Shown here one piece after another: positions 29,468 to 38,359 of a stretch of 64,000 bases of DNA (positions are counted from its first letter, which is position 1; the number at the start of each line of letters is the position of its first letter). Below the pieces are notes generated by a model. The model was not told the origin of the DNA, ran no database searches, and saw only the letters and a list, made by a program, of their open reading frames with translations. Position numbers and translations under genes: made by a program. Source of the stretch: RYN-230 sp963723595 (GTDB taxonomy: Bacteria; Actinomycetota; Actinomycetes; Streptosporangiales; Streptosporangiaceae); assembly GCA_963723595.1 (NCBI GenBank), contig CAVRRQ010000006.1, forward strand, positions 1,612,001 through 1,676,000, written 5' to 3'.

Positions 29468-30749
29468 GCGGCGCCCGCCAGATCAGCCGGGTCTCGCCGG
29501 TCGTCTCGTGCTCGGTCGCCACCGTGCCGCCGGCCTGCTGGGCCCGGGCGCGCAGCGCGGGCAGGGCCGGCCCGTCACCGTCGGACCGGGCCGCCCACCG
29601 GGTGCCGTCATCGGTGATGGTCAGCGTCACCGCTTCGTGGTCCGCGGCCACGGCCACGGCCACCTGGGTGGCCTGCGCGCCGGCGCCACTGCCCGCCAGG
29701 CCCTCCCGCAGCACCCCCAGCAGCTGCCGGGCCGCCGTCGGGGGCACCGCGGTGTCCAGCGGCCCTTCCAGGGTCACCTCGGGCACCACGCCGAGCCACG
29801 GGGTCAGCTCGCGGGACACGTCGAGGATGCTGCGCCGCAGGCCGCAGGCGGGCGTCCCGTACGCCGGGTCGAAGATGGACCGGCGGAGCAGCGTGATGGA
29901 CTCGTCCAGGTCCTGGACCACCGCGCTGATCCGGCCGGCCACCTCAGGCCGGGCGCCGAGCAGGCCGGCCGTGCCCTGCAGCGACAGGCCCGACGCGAAC
30001 AGCCGCTGCACCACCGTCCCGTGCAGGCTGGTGGCGATCCGGTCACGGTCGGCCAGGATGCTCATCTCGCGCAGGCGCTCCTGCATCAGCGCGGTCTCCA
30101 GGCGGGAGCGGCGGATCCGGGCCCGCAGCCCGTGCCCGGCTACCGCGATCATGGTGGCCAGCGCCGCCCAGGAGATCATCCGGCGGATGAGCACGGCCGG
30201 GCTGGCCATGTCGGGCGTCAGCGAGACCGTCAGCACCACGGCCAGGGCGGCCGCGCTCACGCAGGCCGATTCCCATTGCCGGTGAAAGAGTGCGGTCCAG
30301 ATAATCGGGCTGAGCAGGATGAGCAGGATCCCGGAGTACGTCCCGCCGGCCGCCTGGGCCAGCGGGAGCACCGACGCGGTGTACAGCAGCGGGACGGCCA
30401 CGTCACACCAGGCCGGGAGGCGGTCCCAGGGCACCAGCACGACGAGCGCCGCGGTGGCGGCCAGGATCAGCACGCTGGCGATCGCTTCCCGGAGCGAGGC
30501 CGGCCCGGGCGGCAGCGCCAGGCTCGCCTCGGCCAGGCCGGCGAGCACGGCGAACGGCGCGATCCTGGCCAGCAGCCCGTCCCGGCGCAGGGGCGGCCCG
30601 GAGCTGTCCGTCAGCGGATCCGCGGGGTCCTGCACGTCCGCGAGCAGGTCCGCAGGGGCGGCCGCGAGCGGCTCTGCGGGGCCGCAGGCGCCCGTCAGCA
30701 GGTCCGCGGAGCCAGGGGCAGTGCGGGGATCAGTCTGCTCTTCCACCAC
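29433..30749 (-). CDS. Histidine-kinase-like membrane protein with degenerate ATPase domain
   Basis: This is a 438-residue protein with a disordered N-terminus (1-60), five or six membrane helices (about 65-215) and a DevS/NarL-type dimerisation helix containing DRDRIATSLHGTVVQRLFAS, in which the phospho-acceptor His is kept but the usual following Asp is Gly. The C-terminal ATPase region is recognisable in order, but its signature residues are missing: the N-box (normally N-V-x-R-H-A) reads GSGAGAQATQV, and the expected DNGxG reads DDGTRW. It may not bind ATP. No response regulator gene is adjacent. It could act as a scaffold, or be an evolving or decaying sensor. It is divergent from ndk and overlaps the DUF4233 3' end. 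Confidence 0.72.
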   Translation of the reverse strand: MVEEQTDPRTAPGSADLLTGACGPAEPLAAAPADLLADVQDPADPLTDSSGPPLRRDGLLARIAPFAVLAGLAEASLALPPGPASLREAIASVLILAATAALVVLVPWDRLPAWCDVAVPLLYTASVLPLAQAAGGTYSGILLILLSPIIWTALFHRQWESACVSAAALAVVLTVSLTPDMASPAVLIRRMISWAALATMIAVAGHGLRARIRRSRLETALMQERLREMSILADRDRIATSLHGTVVQRLFASGLSLQGTAGLLGARPEVAGRISAVVQDLDESITLLRRSIFDPAYGTPACGLRRSILDVSRELTPWLGVVPEVTLEGPLDTAVPPTAARQLLGVLREGLAGSGAGAQATQVAVAVAADHEAVTLTITDDGTRWAARSDGDGPALPALRARAQQAGGTVATEHETTGETRLIWRAPLRGSGSGVPSR

Positions 30750-31083
30750 TCATCCGCTTATCGTCGCCGGGGTGACGCTCCCCACGAGCTTGCCCCACAG
30801 GGCGGTCATATGTCCAGGTCAAAGCCTCAGAGCTGGTTTTGTTAAACGGACCTTCATGTGGTGAGGTCGGTACAGCGCCGCCTGGCGGCGCAGTTACATT
30901 AGATTCGGCGGCTACGCCCGCGTTGGGTTGGGCGCGCCGGCGTGACGGGGGCTGGGCCGGGGACCCGCATGTGCTGCGGACCCCAGGACCATGCTGCGGC
31001 AACGGTAAGATCTGCCCGCGGCGGGATGGCCCTCGATCACTCCGGGATCGGCACCGTTGCCACCGGCCTAGAGGAGCAAAGCA
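30750..31083. other. Divergent promoter region upstream of ndk
   Basis: The 334 bases between the kinase-like gene and ndk contain an AT-richer patch at about 30830-30910 (GTTTTGTTAAACGG, then TTACATTAGATTC), where promoters for both directions are likely. CGCCGCCTGGCGGCG at about 30886-30900 is a short inverted repeat. A GAGGAG ribosome site precedes the ndk GTG. I see no coding sequence with conserved character here. Confidence 0.4.
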
Positions 31084-31494
31084 GTGAGTGAACGTACCCT
31101 GGTCCTAGTCAAGCCCGACGCGGTCCGGCGGGGGCTGATCGGGGAAGTCCTGTCCCGGATTGAGCGCAAGGGCCTGCAGATCGCGGCGATGGACATGCGG
31201 GTCATCTCGCGGGAAACGGCGGAAACTCACTACGGCGAGCACGTGGGCAAGCCCTTCTTCCCGTCACTGATCGTGTTCATCACGTCAGGCCCGCTCGTCG
31301 CCCTCGTCGTGCAGGGTCCCCGGGCCGTCGAGGCGTTCCGCGGGCTGGCCGGCGCGACCGATCCGGTGCAGGCCGGAGCGGGCACTATCCGCGGTGATCA
31401 CGCGTTGGATGTTCAGCAGAACATCGTGCACGGATCCGACTCGCCGGACTCCGCGGAACGGGAAATCAAGATCTTCTTTCCCGACCTCGTTTAG
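31084..31494 (+). CDS. ndk: Nucleoside diphosphate kinase
   Basis: This 136-residue enzyme transfers the gamma phosphate between nucleoside triphosphates and diphosphates. ERTLVLVKPDAVRRGLIGE is the N-terminal signature, and the catalytic His lies in NIVHGSDSPDSAEREI. The length and all conserved blocks are normal. The GTG start follows GAGGAG. It stands between the folate genes and the mre cluster, as in Streptomyces. Confidence 0.98.
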   Translation: MSERTLVLVKPDAVRRGLIGEVLSRIERKGLQIAAMDMRVISRETAETHYGEHVGKPFFPSLIVFITSGPLVALVVQGPRAVEAFRGLAGATDPVQAGAGTIRGDHALDVQQNIVHGSDSPDSAEREIKIFFPDLV

Positions 31495-31611
31495 GCGGGC
31501 TGGCGCTGGTCGATGAAGGACACAGAGCGGCTCGGACCCGGCAGGGTGTGAGCCGCGGCAAATAGACCACAGATCATCCAGCAGACCCTTTTTGGAAGGT
31601 TCTCGTTCCTG

Positions 31612-32643
31612 ATGAGCAACGCGCTGGCCTTTCTGGGCCGTGACATGGCGGTCGATCTGGGCACCGCTAACACCCTGGTCTATGTCCGGGGTCGCGGCAT
31701 CGTGCTCAACGAACCCTCCGTGGTGGCGCTGAATACGAATACCGGCCACATCGTCGCCGTCGGGGTCGAGGCCAAACGGATGATCGGGCGGACGCCCGGC
31801 AACATCGTGGCCGTGCGTCCGCTCAAGGACGGCGTCATCGCCGACTTCGACGTGACCGAGCGGATGCTGCGCTACTTCATCCAGAAGGTCCACCGCCGCC
31901 GCCACCTGGCCAAGCCGCGGGTCGTCGTGGCGGTGCCCAGCGGCATCACCGGGGTCGAGCAGAGCGCGGTGAAGGAGGCCGGCCATCAGGCCGGGGCCCG
32001 CCGCGTCTACATCATCGAGGAGCCGATGGCCGCGGCGATCGGGGCCGGCCTGCCGGTCAACGAGCCCACCGGCAACATGGTGGTGGACATCGGCGGCGGC
32101 ACCACCGAGGTCGCCGTGATCTCGCTGGGCGGGATCGTCACCTCCCAGTCCATCCGGGTGGCCGGTGACGAGCTGGACCAGGCGATCATCACCTTCGGCA
32201 AGAAGGAGTACTCGCTGATGCTCGGCGAGCGCACCGCCGAGGAGATCAAGATGGCGCTCGGGTCCGCCTACCCGTCGGCGGACGAGCCGCACGCCGAGAT
32301 CCGCGGCCGTGACCTGGTCAGCGGGCTGCCCAAGACGATCGTGATCTCGGCGGAGGAGATCCGCCGGGCCATCGAGGAGCCGGTCGCGCTGATCGTGGAC
32401 ACGGTCAAGACCACCCTGGACAAGTGCCCGCCCGAGCTGGCCGGCGATGTGATGGACCGGGGTATCGCGCTGACCGGTGGGGGTGCCCTGCTGCGCGGGC
32501 TGGCCGACCGGCTGCGTGAGGAAACGGGCATGCCGGTGCACGTGGCGGACAATCCGCTCGATTCGGTGGTGCTCGGCACCGGCAAGTGCGTGGAAGATTT
32601 CGACACCCTGAGCCAGGTTCTGGTCCCGGAGCGTCGTCGCTGA
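31612..32643 (+). CDS. mreB: Rod shape-determining protein MreB
   Basis: This is a 343-residue actin-like ATPase that forms membrane-associated filaments and organises lateral or spore wall synthesis. Phosphate-1 motif MAVDLGTANTLVYV, phosphate-2 VVDIGGGTTEVAVISLGG and adenosine motif LTGGGALLRGLADRL are all present. The ATG at 31612 follows GGAAGG. It leads the mreBCD-mrdA-rodA operon. In filamentous actinobacteria this operon serves spore wall assembly. Confidence 0.98.
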   Translation: MSNALAFLGRDMAVDLGTANTLVYVRGRGIVLNEPSVVALNTNTGHIVAVGVEAKRMIGRTPGNIVAVRPLKDGVIADFDVTERMLRYFIQKVHRRRHLAKPRVVVAVPSGITGVEQSAVKEAGHQAGARRVYIIEEPMAAAIGAGLPVNEPTGNMVVDIGGGTTEVAVISLGGIVTSQSIRVAGDELDQAIITFGKKEYSLMLGERTAEEIKMALGSAYPSADEPHAEIRGRDLVSGLPKTIVISAEEIRRAIEEPVALIVDTVKTTLDKCPPELAGDVMDRGIALTGGGALLRGLADRLREETGMPVHVADNPLDSVVLGTGKCVEDFDTLSQVLVPERRR

Positions 32644-32720
32644 CCCGAGCAGGGGAGGATAGGGGCCGCGGCTGCGGCCGCTGACAGGGGCAGGGCCAGG
32701 CGGCTTGACGAGGAGACCTG

Positions 32721-33704
32721 GTGCACGACACCCGGCGAACCCGCATCGTTCTGGGGGTGCTGCTGGCGGTCGCGCTCGCGCTGATCACTATCGACTACCG
32801 GGGCGGCGCGGGCGCACCGCTCGGTGGACTGCGCGCGGCGGGCGGCAGCGTGTTCGGCTCGGTGGAGAGTGCCGCCAGCCTCGTCACCAGGCCGGTCACC
32901 GCGTTCACCGACGGGCTGACCGGCTCCGGCTCACAGGGCAAGATCAATGCTCTCCAACGGCAGGTGGTTGATCTCCGCGCCCAGCTGAACCAGCAGAAAC
33001 TGAGCCACTACGACGAGCGCCAGCTCAGCCAGCTGCTCCAGCTGTCCGGGCGGGGGAGATACCGGATCGTGACCGCGAGCGTGATCGCGGCAGGCGCGGC
33101 CTACGACGACTCGGTCACCATCGACGCCGGGCGGGTGGACGGCATCAAGCCCGACGAGACCGTGCTGAACGGGCAGGGCCTGGTCGGCACCGTCACCTCG
33201 GCCAGCGCGACCACCTCGACCGTGCTGCTCGCCACCGACGCCAGCGTGACCGTCGGGGTCCGGCTGGCGGGCACCGGGCAGATCGGCGTGGTGAGCGGGA
33301 CCGGCAAGAGCATGACCGGCAGCGGCCTGCTCCGGCTCCAGGTGTTCGACGTCAACGCCATCCTGCATACCGGGCAGGAGCTGGTGACCTTCGGCTCGGT
33401 GGGCAGCCGGGGCGCGTTCGACGTTCCCGGAGTGCCGGTGGGGGTGATCACCAAGCTGGAGGGCACCAGCAGCTCGCTGACCAAGGAGGCCCTGGTCCGC
33501 CCGTTCGCCGACGATACGGCGCTGGGCGTGGTCGGCGTCGTGGTCGTCCCGCCGCGCACGGACCCGCGCTTCTCCGTGCTGCCGACCCCGGCCCCGAAGG
33601 TCACCGTCACGGTCACCCCGTCGCCCGGTGCTGGCCAGCCTGGCGCCGGCCGTTCCGGCGCCGCCGCGACACCCACCCCCAGCGCCAGCGGACCGGGGGG
33701 CTGA
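32721..33704 (+). CDS. mreC: Rod shape-determining protein MreC
   Basis: This is a 327-residue bitopic membrane protein. One N-terminal helix (IVLGVLLAVALALITIDY) is followed by a coiled coil (residues 70-105, INALQRQVVDLRAQLNQQKL) and the beta-barrel MreC domain (SVTIDAGRVDGIKPDETVLN). A Pro/Ala-rich tail of about 45 residues closes it. MreC links MreB to the PBP2/RodA synthase. The GTG start follows GAGGAGA. The stop is one base before the mreD GTG. Confidence 0.95.
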   Translation: MHDTRRTRIVLGVLLAVALALITIDYRGGAGAPLGGLRAAGGSVFGSVESAASLVTRPVTAFTDGLTGSGSQGKINALQRQVVDLRAQLNQQKLSHYDERQLSQLLQLSGRGRYRIVTASVIAAGAAYDDSVTIDAGRVDGIKPDETVLNGQGLVGTVTSASATTSTVLLATDASVTVGVRLAGTGQIGVVSGTGKSMTGSGLLRLQVFDVNAILHTGQELVTFGSVGSRGAFDVPGVPVGVITKLEGTSSSLTKEALVRPFADDTALGVVGVVVVPPRTDPRFSVLPTPAPKVTVTVTPSPGAGQPGAGRSGAAATPTPSASGPGG

Positions 33705-33705
33705 G

Positions 33706-35077
33706 GTGCGGCGCGTGGCGTTCGCCGCCGGGCTGCTCCTGCTGGCGATCCTGATCCAGGTGGCCATCCTCGGCAACCTGCGCCTGCCCGGCGGGGCCGG
33801 CCCGGACCTCGTCCTGGTCGTGGTGGTGGCCCTGGCCCTGACCGGCGGCCCGCTGGAAGGCCTGCTGGCCGGTTTCTGCGCTGGCCTGGCCCTGGACGTG
33901 GCGCCCCCCGCCACCCACCTGGTGGGCCAGTACGCGCTGGTGTTCTGCCTGGTCGGGTACGCCGCCGGGCGGATAGGCAGCCACCTCAGCGAGTCCGCCT
34001 GGGCGCCGATCGGCGTGGTGGCCCTCGGGTCTGCCCTCGGGGAGCTGCTTTTCGCCCTGACCGGGATGATCTTCGGGAACCTGGATATCACCTGGTCCGC
34101 GGTCGGCCACGTCCTGCCCGCCTCCGTCGTCTACGACGTGCTGCTCAGCCCGTTCGTGCTCTACGCCGTGGTCCGGGCCCGGGCGGTGGCGGCCCCGTCC
34201 CTGGCCGCGCAGGGCCTGGCCGGCTTCCCCGGCGGGTCGGCCAGCCAGCCGCAGGGGGCGCCCGGCCTGGCGGGCGCGGCGGCCCTGTTCGCCAGGTCCG
34301 GCGCGGTGCTGCGCGACAGCGGGACGGGGGCCGCCCCGAGGCTGAAGGCGCGGACCCTGCGGGCCGGGTCGTCCCAGGGTGGTTCGGCCAGCGGGGGGCG
34401 GCCCCCCCAGGCCCGGCCGTCGCGGGCGGTGCACCTGAAGTTCGGCGGTGGTGGTGGTTCAGCCCTGTCCAGCGGCCCGGCGGCGGCCGCCCGGGCGGGC
34501 CGGCCGCGCCCGGGCCGGCCGGTGAACCTGCACCTGGGCACCCGCCACCGGTTCGGCCGGAACCGGGGCAGCAGGCCGGGGGGCACCCGGCCGCAGGGCA
34601 ACTGGCAGCGGGGCGGCGGGATGCCCGCCCGCGCCTTCAGCCAGTCCGGTGCGTTCGGCCGGGCCAGCGCCTTCGGCCGGGGTGGAAACGTCCTGGGGGA
34701 CGGTGCGGGCGGACGGCCGCTCCGCCCGTCCCGGGGGCCGCGGCTGCGCGGCGGGGTCATGCAGGGCGGATCCGCGAGCGGCGCCCGGGCGGCCGGGACG
34801 AGGATGGGCGCCCGCCCCGCCCGGCCGGTGACCTTGCGGCTAGGTTCCGGCCGGCGCCGCGACGGCGCCATCGGCGGCTCGGTACTCGGCCGGCGGCCGC
34901 GGGGCGGCGGGATGCGGGCCGGGAAGCAGCACACGCCCCGGTTCCGCGGCGCCAAGGCCGGCGCCGCTGAGCGGCCGCCGGGCCCCGGCCAGGGCACTGA
35001 ACGGCCGCCGCGCGTTCGGCCGGCGCCGGTCGCTGTGGCGGATCTTCGGCAAGCGGTCAGGAGGACTGTCTCGATGA
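33706..35077 (+). CDS. mreD: Rod shape-determining protein MreD with very long Gly/Arg-rich tail
   Basis: Residues 1-155 are a normal MreD: five or so membrane helices (AFAAGLLLLAILIQVAILG, LVLVVVVALALTGG, HLVGQYALVFCLVGYAAG). A tail of about 300 residues follows, rich in Gly, Arg, Pro and Ala, with a motif repeated three times: RAVHLKFGG, RPVNLHLGT, RPVTLRLGS. In the frame as written the tail runs without a stop into PBP2, giving one 1,149-residue product. I think this is an artefact: in the +1 frame the last 40 codons read RRAFGRRRSLWRIFGKRSGG with better codon bias and end at TGA 35075-35077, overlapping the mrdA ATG. A single indel between about 34900 and 35000 would explain this. The GTG start directly follows the mreC stop. 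Confidence 0.8.
35059..35076 (+). promoter_or_regulatory. Ribosome site and start for mrdA inside the mreD frame
   Basis: AGGAGG at 35059-35064 is 9 bases before the ATG at 35074. The ATG is part of ATGA, so a TGA in the neighbouring frame overlaps it. This is the classical layout of translationally coupled genes and argues that PBP2 starts here even though the upstream frame is open. Confidence 0.75.
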
Positions 35078-37152
35078 TCCCGGCCTCACGCCGCCGCCTG
35101 ATCGTGCTGTACGCGGTCGTGGCGGCGCTGCTGATCTCCCTCGGCGGGCGGCTGTGGTACCTGCAGGTCATGAACGGCCACAGCTACGTGCAGCTGGCCG
35201 CCCAGGATCAGACGCAGACCGTGATCACGCCGGCGGTCCGCGGCCAGATCCTCGACGACGCGGGCCTGCCCATGGTGGACAACGCCAGTTCCCTGGTGGT
35301 CACCGTGAACATGATGAACCTGGCCACCCAGGGCGACGGCGGCGCGGCGGTGCTGCACAGGCTGGCCCACCTGCTCGGCATGTCCGGCAAGCTGCTCACC
35401 GAGAAGGTCCGGCTGTGCACCGCGCACGTGTCCCAGCCGTGCTGGCCGGGCTCGCCGTACCAGCCCATCCCCGTGGCCGACCATGTCCCGGACTCCATCG
35501 CGGTCCAGATCATGCAGGACCACGCCAGCTACCCCGGGGTGAGCGCCGGGGTGAACCCGGTGGCCCGCTACCCGCAACCTGATGGGGCGAACCCGGCGCA
35601 GGTCCTCGGCTACCTCGGCCCGATCACCGCCCAGCAGATGAAGCAGCAGCACCTGCCCACCACCGGGTTCGCCGGCGTGGACCTGGTCGGCCAGGCTGGC
35701 CTGGAGCAGCAGTACAACAGCCAGCTCCAGGGCACCCCGGGCCAGCAGGTGCTGTCCGTGAACAGCGCCGGCCAGCAGCTCGGCGTGGTCAGGAACACGG
35801 CCCCTAAGACCGGGAACGACCTGGTCACCAGCATCAACGCCCGGCTCCAGGGTGACGTCCAGTCGGTGCTGGCCGGCACCATCCGCAAGGCCCAGCAGAC
35901 GGGCAGCCCGAACGCCAGGACCGGTGCGGCGATAGTGATGACCACCACCGGCCGGATCGTCGCCATGGCCAGCGCGCCCTCGTATGACCCCAGCGTCTGG
36001 AACGGCGGCATCTCCGAGAAGCAGTACCGGCAGCTGATCAACGGGAACAAGCCGATCCTGAACCGGGTCACCCAGGGCGAGTACGCCCCCGGCTCCACGT
36101 TCAAGGTGACCTCCGCCGCCGCCGCGGTCCGGGCCGGGTACAGCCTGGCCGGCACCTACAACTGCCCGGCCTCCTACAACATCGGCGGCCGCTCCTTCCT
36201 CAACGACGGCCAGAAGAGCCTCGGCCAGATGAGCCTGCACGAGGCCCTGGTCATCTCCTGCGACACGGTCTTCTACGAGCTGGCCTACGGCATCTATCAG
36301 CACGACCACCCCAAGGACAACGTCGTCACCAGCCCGAAGGCCCCGGTCCAGGAAATGCAGAAAATGGAACTGGGCTGGGGATTCGGCAAAACGCCCGGAA
36401 TTGACCTCCCCGAGCAGAGCGCGGGCAGCATCCCGACCCGGGAATGGCTGTACTACCTCTGGAAAGGCAATGCCCATACCAACCAGAACTGGTGCAAATA
36501 CGGCCGGGCCAATGGAACATACGTGCAGCAGATCGAATACCAGGACTGCCATTACGGCAACGTCTGGGAACCCGGCGAGGCAGCGATCGCGGCCATCGGC
36601 CAGGGCTACGTCGCGGTGACCCCGCTCCAGCTCGCCGACGCGTACGCGGCCCTGGCCAACGGCGGCAAGCTGTACAGCCCCCGGATCGGCGAGGCGATCG
36701 TCAGCCCCACAGGCCAGGTGGTCCAGAAGATCAGGCCCAGGCTGATCCGGCGCCTGCCGGTGGCCGGGAGCACCCTGGCCTACATCCGCAGCGCGCTGGC
36801 CGGCGTGACCACGGGTGCGGGTACCGCAGCGAGCGCGTTCGGCGGCTTCCCCCGCAACCAGGTCTGCGTGGCGGGCAAGACGGGTACGGCGGAAGTGTTC
36901 AACAGCTCAGTGACCTCGGTGTTCGCCTCGTTCGCACCGTGCAGCAACCCGAAGTACGTAGTGGTGGTCATGATCCCGAACTCGAACTACGGCGCTGAGG
37001 TAGCGGCGCCCGCCGTCCGGCAGATCTACGACGACATCTACGGGCTCGAGGGACACAAGGCGGCGCTGCCGGGCGGGAACCCCCCGCACGGGCTGCCGAA
37101 GATCGCCGCGAACGGGTCTGTCACCGCCCCGGCGGGCTACGGGGGCTCCTGA
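35074..37152 (+). CDS. mrdA: Penicillin-binding protein 2, class B transpeptidase of elongation
   Basis: This is a 692-residue wall crosslinking enzyme, anchored by one N-terminal helix (LIVLYAVVAALLISLGGRLW). The pedestal/dimerisation domain covers about residues 40-260. The transpeptidase domain has the active-site motif STFK in EYAPGSTFKVTSAAAA, the SxD motif as SCD in VISCDTVFYELAYG, and KTG in VCVAGKTGTAEVF. It works with RodA and MreCD. The stop TGA shares its last base with the rodA ATG. The reading frame is intact throughout. Insertions with Cys (TYNCPASYN, NWCKYG, QDCHYG) may form a disulphide outside the cell. Confidence 0.95.
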   Translation: MIPASRRRLIVLYAVVAALLISLGGRLWYLQVMNGHSYVQLAAQDQTQTVITPAVRGQILDDAGLPMVDNASSLVVTVNMMNLATQGDGGAAVLHRLAHLLGMSGKLLTEKVRLCTAHVSQPCWPGSPYQPIPVADHVPDSIAVQIMQDHASYPGVSAGVNPVARYPQPDGANPAQVLGYLGPITAQQMKQQHLPTTGFAGVDLVGQAGLEQQYNSQLQGTPGQQVLSVNSAGQQLGVVRNTAPKTGNDLVTSINARLQGDVQSVLAGTIRKAQQTGSPNARTGAAIVMTTTGRIVAMASAPSYDPSVWNGGISEKQYRQLINGNKPILNRVTQGEYAPGSTFKVTSAAAAVRAGYSLAGTYNCPASYNIGGRSFLNDGQKSLGQMSLHEALVISCDTVFYELAYGIYQHDHPKDNVVTSPKAPVQEMQKMELGWGFGKTPGIDLPEQSAGSIPTREWLYYLWKGNAHTNQNWCKYGRANGTYVQQIEYQDCHYGNVWEPGEAAIAAIGQGYVAVTPLQLADAYAALANGGKLYSPRIGEAIVSPTGQVVQKIRPRLIRRLPVAGSTLAYIRSALAGVTTGAGTAASAFGGFPRNQVCVAGKTGTAEVFNSSVTSVFASFAPCSNPKYVVVVMIPNSNYGAEVAAPAVRQIYDDIYGLEGHKAALPGGNPPHGLPKIAANGSVTAPAGYGGS

Positions 37153-38345
37153 TGAACCTCGGCACGCGGGACTACACCTCGCCGCGTACTCCCAGCTTCG
37201 GCCAGAAGCGCCAGTCCCTGCTGATCCGGGCGGTGGCCAAGGACTCGCCGCTGCGCCGGTACGACTGGATCCTGCTGGTGGCGGTGATCGCGCTCAGCCT
37301 GATCGGGACGCTGCTGGTCTACTCGGCCACCCAGCCCAGCGCCGACCCGCGCAGCTATCTCATCAAGCAGCTGATCAACGTCGCGCTCGGCGTGATCCTC
37401 ATGGTGGTGGTCAGCCTGCTGGACTACCGGCAGATCCGGCTGCTCGCCCCGTTCGTGTACGTGGCGTCCGTCCTAGGCCTGGCGGCGGTGCTCAGCCCGC
37501 TGGGCACCAGCGTGAGCGGGGCCAAGGCCTGGATCAACCTGCCCGCCGGTTTCCAGGTGGAGCCCTCGGAGTTCGCGAAGATCGGGCTGGTCCTGATTAT
37601 CGCCGTGGTCTTCGGTGAACTGCGGGACAGCGGCCGGGTCCCCGGGCCCAGGCACGCCGCCGGGGTCCTGGCGCTGGCGCTCATCCCGGTCGTGCTGGTG
37701 GAACGCGAGCCGGCCCTGGGCGTGATCATCCTGCTGCTGCTCATCACGGCCGGCATGATCGCGCTGTCCGGCCTCAAGCTGCGCTGGGTGGCGGGCCTGG
37801 CGGTGGCGGGCGTGCTGGGGGTGGTGGCGGTGTTCAAGCTGCACCTGCTCCGCAGCTACCAGCTGGACCGGCTGACCTCGTTCCTGCATCCGGCGGCGGA
37901 CCCGACGGGGACCGGGTACGAGACGATCCACTCCAAGATCATGATCGGGTCCGGCGGGCTGTTCGGCACCGGGTGGCTGCACGGCTCGCTGGTCGCCGCG
38001 AGCTTCGTGCCGAACCAGCAGACCGACTTCATCGTCAGCGTCGCGGGCGAGGAGGTCGGCTTCGTCGGCTGCGCCGTGATCATCTTCCTGCTGGGCATCG
38101 TGATCTTCCGCGCGCTGCGCATCGCCAGCCGGGCCGACGACCAGTTCGGCCTGCTGGTCGCGTCCGGCATCGCGCTGTGGTTCGGCCTGCAGGCCTTCAT
38201 CAACATCGGCATGACCATCGGGATCATGCCGGTGACCGGCCTCCCGCTGCCGTTCGTGTCCTACGGCGGATCCGCCATGTTCGCGGACATGATCGCGATA
38301 GGCGTGCTCCAGTCGGTTCACCGGCGGCATCCAGTGTTTACCTAA
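37152..38345 (+). CDS. rodA: RodA, SEDS-family peptidoglycan glycosyltransferase
   Basis: This is a 397-residue polytopic membrane protein with about ten helices. After a cytoplasmic N-terminus come RYDWILLVAVIALSLIGTLL, the EPSEFAKIGLVLI segment and the C-terminal SEDS block (IGIMPVTGLPLPFVSYGGSA). It polymerises glycan strands and partners with PBP2. The ATG overlaps the mrdA stop by one base (TGATG), so coupling is likely. The length and motifs are normal. Confidence 0.96.
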   Translation: MNLGTRDYTSPRTPSFGQKRQSLLIRAVAKDSPLRRYDWILLVAVIALSLIGTLLVYSATQPSADPRSYLIKQLINVALGVILMVVVSLLDYRQIRLLAPFVYVASVLGLAAVLSPLGTSVSGAKAWINLPAGFQVEPSEFAKIGLVLIIAVVFGELRDSGRVPGPRHAAGVLALALIPVVLVEREPALGVIILLLLITAGMIALSGLKLRWVAGLAVAGVLGVVAVFKLHLLRSYQLDRLTSFLHPAADPTGTGYETIHSKIMIGSGGLFGTGWLHGSLVAASFVPNQQTDFIVSVAGEEVGFVGCAVIIFLLGIVIFRALRIASRADDQFGLLVASGIALWFGLQAFINIGMTIGIMPVTGLPLPFVSYGGSAMFADMIAIGVLQSVHRRHPVFT

Positions 38346-38359
38346 CCTAAGCTGTCAGG

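Noticed and set aside
33628..37152. True MreD-PBP2 fusion protein
   Set aside because: The AGGAGG site, the ATGA overlap and better codon use in the +1 frame just before 35077 favour two coupled genes merged by an indel. Kept as a finding but not annotated as a fusion.
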